From Gymnogyps californianus (lineage: Eukaryota; Chordata; Aves; Accipitriformes; Cathartidae): 64,000 nucleotides of DNA. Of this stretch, positions 57,229 through 64,000 are shown in pieces. Position 1 is the stretch's first letter; every line of letters begins with the position of its first letter. The position numbers and the translations under genes are program-made. The stretch is taken from NCBI RefSeq assembly GCF_018139145.2, contig NC_059481.1:6312368-6376367 (forward strand), written 5' to 3'. The notes beneath the pieces were generated by a model. The model made no database searches. It was not told where the DNA came from and saw only the letters and a list, made by a program, of their open reading frames with translations.

Positions 57229-60200
57229 AAAAAGAAGACTAGATGTTTTGGAGGCCTGTCTACATGCTGGAGTTCATATGCCTGTGTTTAAGTATCCAAA
57301 CCCAATCTAAGTCAGAGGCAGGTGCAGATGTTTAATGGAAATGTATAATAGAAATATCTTTTATCTGTCCAAGTTGAGTTCCAGTCTCCACCAAAACACA
57401 TGCCAAGATAAACTGGTCTGACCTTTAAATGACTAATGAAAAAAACCCGCTGGTATGGATATCTTAAATAACATAAATGACAGAGCAGCCTTAATCATGG
57501 CCTCAAGTAAGTGTAGTCATTCTGTTTGAGCAGGAAAGTAAAAACACCAATATTAAGCACTTAAGTCTTAGATTTGAATGTCTATTTTGGTTCTGTTTAA
57601 TGCACAGCTTAAAATGGGAATGTGGCTATTCCTCTAATTTCTACAGACTTCAGCATTGTAGGGAAGGAAGCAAGAGGAAAGAGGAAACAGGATACTTCCT
57701 TCTTAAACCTCACTACTCTGCAGCAAGCAGAGTGGCATTACTGAGAGTTGTTCTTGTCTCTGTTCCTTTTGTTTAAGCTCTAGAGAAATTGTAAATTGTT
57801 AAAGCCTGCTATCACAACAGCACAAATGCTGCTAGTGACAGCCAGCGTGGGCTTTTCCTACTTGTCCTACTTAGTCTTAGGTATATGAGAGAAGGCAAAG
57901 GAGCAGGCTGTAATGAAACTGTAAAACTTCAGGTCCTCAACATGAAAGGAAAGGAGATTAAAATGAAATAAGAGATGTGAGTCATCAAATTGACATGCAC
58001 CACTGGATTTAGCAGTCAGTATTGGTAGGGTTTTCTGTAGGAAAACCTGTGGTATTTTTTGCTATTGCTGTCAATAGCTGTCAGAAGAGTTGGACTGAGC
58101 AAAATGAGATAAAAAGGAAGACTATAATACAGAAGGGAAGTTTAAAAGAGCAACATATCTGCTTAATTAATTGCAGCCTACGTATATCTTCATTAACTGC
58201 TATTATGAGTCAATCTTGCTCTGCTTCAGATTTCCATTTTGAAGGTATAAGATACAGAGCAAAGCAACTGTTCTCCAGCCGCTTCCTAATACTGTTTTAC
58301 ATTTTGTATCACATTTTTATGCCTCTGATTTGAACAGTATAATACAATTTTAAGTGCTTAAGAAAAAATTCTTATGGGAGAAATATAACTGGTATTTATA
58401 CAAGAAGATTAAGTGCTATAGTTGAGATTCATGCAGTCATTATGGGATGGACTCTGATCATGCTTTTAAATAAGCAACTATCCATTCATTGACAACTCTG
58501 TCAGAAAATATTAGAACTAGAATTGTGTGTGTGCATGTGTGTGGGAAATAAGACTGGAAAAAATTCTGTAAACTTTCTTTTTAATTGAGAAATGCCATTT
58601 TAATTTTTTTTTTTTTTTGCCAAATGTTGAAATAGTTGATTCTAAAGCTTCTGCTCATTTTTTGCTGTTTCAGGTTACTAAAATGAAAAAAGTCTACCAT
58701 GGATTGTGTCAGATTGACTTAAAGTTCAGATAGCACTTTAGCCTGTCCTTGCAAGTTGTAACACAAGCTTTTCACATGAAATAAGGAAAATACCATTTTA
58801 GTAACTTCCTTTGGATAAAGATCTCTCTTCCATCTTCTTTTCTTCAAATGCAGTTGCTCTAGCCAGTTGTTTGTTGTTCTCTTGCAAAATGTGCTTAAGA
58901 AGCTGGCATAGTATCCAATAAAGGTCTATATTGTAAATTCCTTAAAGCTTTTTTCTTTAGGATAAAATACAATTATTTTATGCTTAAAAAAAAAAAGATG
59001 ATAAATATCTGGGTAACAGAGGTCTCCCTTTTTCCAAGGAAGGCAGATCGGGTCTTTATTTTACTTCATGTAGTGCTGTGCACATGAAGCAGAGCAGGTC
59101 TGTTGAAATATCCACAAATGTGGAGACCTGAAAAAAAACTTTTGTCTGGGAAGAGTATTTGGGGCCTCAAATGTAGCACATTTAGCATCTGTCAGGTTCC
59201 TCAGTCAGTTCATACCAATACTGGCTGTAATCTTTTGGTTCTACAAAATCCAGCAATCATGTTCCTTCATTGTGAGAATAGTCACAAGCCATGTACCTTT
59301 TAAAATGTTTCTCTTCAACACCAGTGGCTCTTTGTTTTCTTATTTGCTAGTAATAGGTTCCCTCGTAGCGTTTTCAGCTGAGCCGTCCTTAGAGATGACA
59401 CAGGACTCTCCCCCACACATAAATACGCAGTTGTTGGCTTGTTAGAGAACAGCATGTGCCTGAAGCAATCCAAACTGGCAGAACACCATTCTACTTTTCT
59501 TTCTTCTGCTTCATGGAAGTCCTTGATCCTGGCAGACAGTTGTAATTCTGATCACTCATTCTCAAAGCTCTAGTGGCTGCCCTTGGTAAGCATGAAATGT
59601 CCTGGACATTGTTGCATACTGAACAAAATCAGCTTCTACCTATGTGAACCCCTCTCAGTTTAAAAACCTTTTCTTCCTTTCCTCAGCTGCAGTGTTGTTG
59701 GCTGCCTAACTACTGTTTTTGACTTAAGAGGTGTTTGCATATGGTACTGAGAACATATGGGTAGGTATGCTATGATGGTCCCCATCCAGTTGTCTGCATA
59801 TGAATAATTTTCTTCCTAAACTTATTCCTGTTGTGGGTTAATGCCTTCTTTGTATTATCCTGAGCAAGGTACCAGCAGCTTAAAAAACTGGTGGGAAACG
59901 TATTTCAAGCTAAAACAGTGGATATGCTGAGGGATTGCAGGCACATCACTGAACAGAAATGATTGAATGGAGACTTAGAGTAATCTGTATTATTTCCTTT
60001 ACTTTTTAACTCTTGTCTAGATTAACAGAAAAGTAAATTTAAAATAAACCAAAGAATGACATAAGCTGTTGTGGGCAGAACAAAAAAACCCAGATATGCC
60101 AGAAAACAGTGGTTTAACATAGTAAAATAAGCTAATAAGAGCTAATGTTCTTATGGCTGGCTTCGAGTGGCTGAAACTTAGCCCACTTAATCCTGAAAGA

Positions 60201-63200
60201 AAGAGTACAATTGGAGTAGATGAAATAGGGATAAATGGAGGAGTCTCTGTTCCTTTTTGGTGTTTTCTTTGTGTAGAAGCAGATAGAAGTCTTCTTTTTA
60301 TGGCCCAGTACAGTGTTCTTCCATTGCACAGACTTACAAAATAGCCTCTCTTCCTTTCAGAAATACACATTTGTTATGGTCCTGGTCAGGGCAGTTCTTA
60401 CAGTGGGGCCCTCCCCAGTCAGAGCTTTACCACTGGTCACTTCAGTAAAGTCTTTCTGAATTACTTCCCTTTTCACTAAGCACTGACAGAGCTGGTGGCA
60501 ATCAGCACAAACTCAGCACTGCAGCCCATGGATTAAGAAGTGTCTTGCATTTGCCTGTTGGGATTGCCACTGGGAAAAACCACATTACAGTTGACACTGG
60601 AATTGGGCTCTGAAAAAAAAGACAACTGAGATGGAGTAATGCTGTGCTGTAGTACTTGTGTGCATTACAGAATAGGTTGTTATGGTTGTCAGGTGCTTTG
60701 CATTGTAAAACAGCTCCCCATTTCCTTATGACTTTGACACACTTTGGGCTGAAACATTCAATTTTTGTGAGGTGCCTCACAGTGCGTTCCTGGAAAATTT
60801 CAGCAAAAAATAGTATGAAGATTGCTTCTTCGAATCTATCCATTGGAGGTCTTAAGGAGGGCCTGTAAAGGCAGTATTACTAAATCACAGGATTGAAGAC
60901 TTAACAAATTTTGTAATTATTCAATGGGTGACAGCTGATGTTGTTTTGGACAGTCTGCTTTTTGGAGTGTGTGTGTCTTCTTAATGGGTATGTAACTGTA
61001 AACATTATCTCGTGCTGCTCACTATTCACATTGCATTTAGTGCTGCTTCATAGCCTGGACATCTCTTCTCTGCAGTAACTCTTCTGGCAGTGGTGTGCCT
61101 TAGAAGGGCAGCATGCAACCTTGCCCAGCCTGCGCTCCAGCACGCCTGTGAGGCTGCTCACCCTGCTGGATTTTTTTTCACTGAGGCAAGCAAAACAACT
61201 TGGCATGTATCTAGGCTTTGATGAGAATGGGATTGAGGTGAAAGGTTGCCCCTTTTCTCAAAGACACAGAAATCATGGAAACAGTTTTCTTCTTTCCATA
61301 TTAAAAAGCAAACTATTGTTCATCAACATCATTGCCTCATGAAATGTATGGTATTTCTAGTAAATCTGCTGGAAGCCTATGAGATACTAGGTTGAGACTG
61401 TGATAATCTGCAGGTCTGATAAGGCTGAGTTGGAGTTGTAGTGGTGGAGGGTCAGAGAAAGAGCTTGACAATACCAAATTCTGGTCTTTTGCAAAGACCC
61501 AACTAGCAAAGCTCTGGGCTGTTCAGGTCAAGAGACCTGGGTGTCCTCCCCTCCAGGGGGCAAAAAGAAAAACATAAACAGCAGAAAACTCTATCTTCTA
61601 GGAAGAGTAGGAAGCTCTGCTATTGCTGATGAGGTAAGTGGAAATAAAAGAAGTTTACTATCTGAAGGTTTGCCATTTGTTTGTATTAATATCTTAGTAA
61701 AGAGGTTGAAGAGACAATGAAGTGCTACCTGTCCAAAGCAGAGCTGCCAGTATGCATCTGAACGCTTTTTTTTTTTTTTTAAATTTGCAACTAGGAAATA
61801 AAAAAAATGAAGGGGGGGGGGAGAAGTCTGATGCTTTTTAAAATGAGTTCCAGGCAGTTCAATTCATTTGGCTTCACCTGAGCATGTATTTCTTCTAGAA
61901 TGTTTAAAAGGGTTTTCATGCTATTGTGTATGTCTTTCCTCTTGGTGATATTTATAACAAGATCTACCCTGAAGCAGTTGCTTTGAAATGTTACCTGAAT
62001 TGCCTGATATTGGCAGAGTTCTGTCTTTCTAATGATCATATATGTGGGTCTAATTATCTGCTTTAAAACTCAAACCTCACTTTGGTGAAGTAGCTTTATG
62101 ATTTGTTCTGTGCATCTCTAGTTTAAACACCAAGAGATGGCCAACCTTGCTGATAATGTGGAATAGGCTAAATATGTTCTGAGTTGGTGTTTCTTCCCTA
62201 TATTAAATTTTTAAGATCACCGAGTCACATGGATATATATCCAAATTACTTTTTTTTCAACTGGACTTTTGCTTCTGTACAATTCTGGCGAAATTATTAC
62301 CTTTGATTTAACAGTAGGTTTATTGTGTACCATATATGCATATGTAGATTAATGAGGTTTCTTTTCTATTTGAATCTTCACCATAATAAAAAAGAAAGAA
62401 ATTGCAGCATCTTAAGGCCTAATGCTTACCTCAGTATGATCTGTAGTTTTAGCAGTCCACACAGTGCAAAGGTAGGCCTGCCAAAGTGAATGTTCATCTT
62501 GACACAATTTGAATATCTTGCTTGGAAGTTGTGTCTAAAAATATAAAAATACCGTAAATTGCTGCAATAAATTCATTATTAGGATCTATTTCAGATTGGA
62601 ATAGTGATGAAAAGAGCTATTATCTGAATTTTACTCCTTCATGATTAACTGCAGAGAACAAATTCCCTGTAGGGATATCACACTGCTTCTGGTTTATGGG
62701 CATGAGATACACAGAGAATGGAAGTGTCCTATAGGAAGCTTATAGGGGATCTGCTAGAGATAATTAGTGCATCTGTTTTCTCTTCCCAAGTACATCTGTG
62801 GTACAAAACTAGTTGACAATTCTATTTTGCTTGATAATGGTAAGTGAGGTAGATTATTTGACTCATGAAAAGTTCAATCTTTCTCATTCAGAAAGGTAAA
62901 TTCATGTTACATAGAGAAATGTAATGTGGATAGTAGGGAACAGATTGCTATGAAATAGTATTACTTCCTAATCCTTTGCTTTGCTTTGAAGGCTTATAAA
63001 ATGTGTGAGATGGAGTTAGCAGTGATGATCCCTGTGAGTGCAGAGGGAGGTTTTTGAGAAACAGTGCGGCTGCCATACCTGGGAGGTTGCATTTTTTTGA
63101 GATGATGAGCTGTAGTAGGTGAATACTGTTTCATTGACTCTTAAAAAGCTTCATTTAATGAGGCAGAAATAATTCCGTGCAAGTCTGAATTCTCCCTTGC

Positions 63201-64000
63201 TCTTTTAGTAACTGTCAGAGAGGGGGAGTAGAAACACTTCATAGAACACCATTGTAGTCTTTCTGCTTTGAGAGTAGAATTTCAGATGAGTTACGTAATA
63301 ACCATGAAAACTGATAGTGAAATGTACTCTTTTGACCTTTACAGTCATCTGGGAAGTGTTTTACAGCCATTCCAATTTTCTGTTCTTCTCAGTATCATTA
63401 AATTGTAGAGAACTAAGGCTGGTCAATTAAGCTTTACCCACTATGTTAAATAAATTTTAAATGCAGTTTTGGAAAAACTTTCAATGTTTTAATACTGCAT
63501 TTATCATCAGGATAGGGAAAGCTTGTAGCTGTATCTCCCCTCCCAAAGATTATATTCTTTAAGCCTCTCTTCCTTGAAAGGGCATTCCCTTGGATGCCTA
63601 TCATAAACTACTCCTCCTTTTGTAAATAATACCTGATTTTGATTCTGTCTTGATCATGGCATTCCTGAAAGTGAGATTCATTTCATCTGTAAGGTTCTCA
63701 TTGCCAACCGGTTTCAAAGAAACAACTTGAAGACCTTTTAGCAATTTTCTGTTCTATTAATTTATTTCTCTGCAACATTTTGCCAGGAGGCAAAGGGTAA
63801 AGGTAAAATCAAGCGTTTGGGGCTCTCTATCAGCTAGACTGGTTTCTAGTGTTTTCAGCCAAGAAAACCAAGGTGTATCATCTGACACAACCAAGGCTAA
63901 AATGCCCTAAGTCAATGATGCGTCCATGAGCATAATTTCAACTCTTAGTATTGACTGGAGACTAAGATGGCTTCAAGTCAGAACCCACAGCTATCATCAG

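Larger units (their letters stand above)
39100..64000. other. Long region without a recognised gene
   Basis: About 25 kb of AT-rich DNA. Human synteny predicts FAM81A on the minus strand beyond GCNT3, but no exon with its coiled-coil sequence was recognised, so it probably starts to the right. The region holds homopolymers, G/T tracts, an AT palindromic block, an 18-nt tandem repeat, and a few exon-like blocks (42701, 46802, 56509 plus; 43617-43991 minus) described under findings. No RNA gene or intact transposon was seen. Confidence 0.6.

Noticed and set aside
61791..62039. Minus-strand open frame of 82 codons with a Lys/Leu-rich helix-like part
   Set aside because: Considered as a FAM81A exon because that gene is expected ahead on the minus strand, but it does not resemble the FAM81A coiled coil as I know it and lacks clear splice borders.

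Overview
The window is nuclear DNA of a vertebrate, almost certainly a bird. It has short spliced exons with GT/AG borders, AT-rich introns, CpG-island promoters, a CR1 LINE 3' end with the typical avian tail, and the conserved gene order BNIP2 - GTF2A2 - GCNT3. That order matches human 15q22.2, read here in inverted orientation. There is no bacterial, organellar or recent viral content, and no tRNA, rRNA or CRISPR array was seen.

Layout. 1-3.0 kb: AT-rich sequence upstream of the BNIP2 start codon; the BNIP2 CpG promoter is not here, so the first exon lies to the left. 3.1-17.9 kb (+): BNIP2, with nine constitutive coding exons, a 36-nt in-frame cassette exon and alternative C-terminal exons. 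17.95-18.85 kb: CpG island promoter of GTF2A2. 19.0-23.1 kb (+): GTF2A2, complete, 109 codons. 23.1-30.3 kb: convergent intergenic stretch with one exon-like terminal block at 28.2 kb. 30.3-32.4 kb (-): GCNT3, a single coding exon of 436 codons in a very GC-rich block. 32.4-32.7 kb: CpG-rich region between GCNT3 and a plus-strand first-exon donor. 32.6-39.1 kb (+): an unrecognised candidate gene for a 127-residue protein with two hydrophobic segments, built from phase-matched exons. 39.1-64 kb: intergenic or unassigned DNA with low-complexity tracts and a few exon-like open blocks. By synteny the next gene (FAM81A, expected on the minus strand) should lie ahead, but no exon of it was recognised.

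The three recognised genes do unrelated jobs: a CRAL-TRIO/BCH scaffold protein (BNIP2), the small subunit of general transcription factor IIA (GTF2A2) and a Golgi mucin-type core 2/core 4 branching glycosyltransferase (GCNT3). Their adjacency is old synteny rather than a pathway. The least explained parts are the 32.6-39.1 kb candidate gene, the BNIP2 3' alternative exons and the open, phase-consistent blocks just upstream of BNIP2. All exon borders were read by eye from splice motifs and frame; no alignment or transcript data were available.
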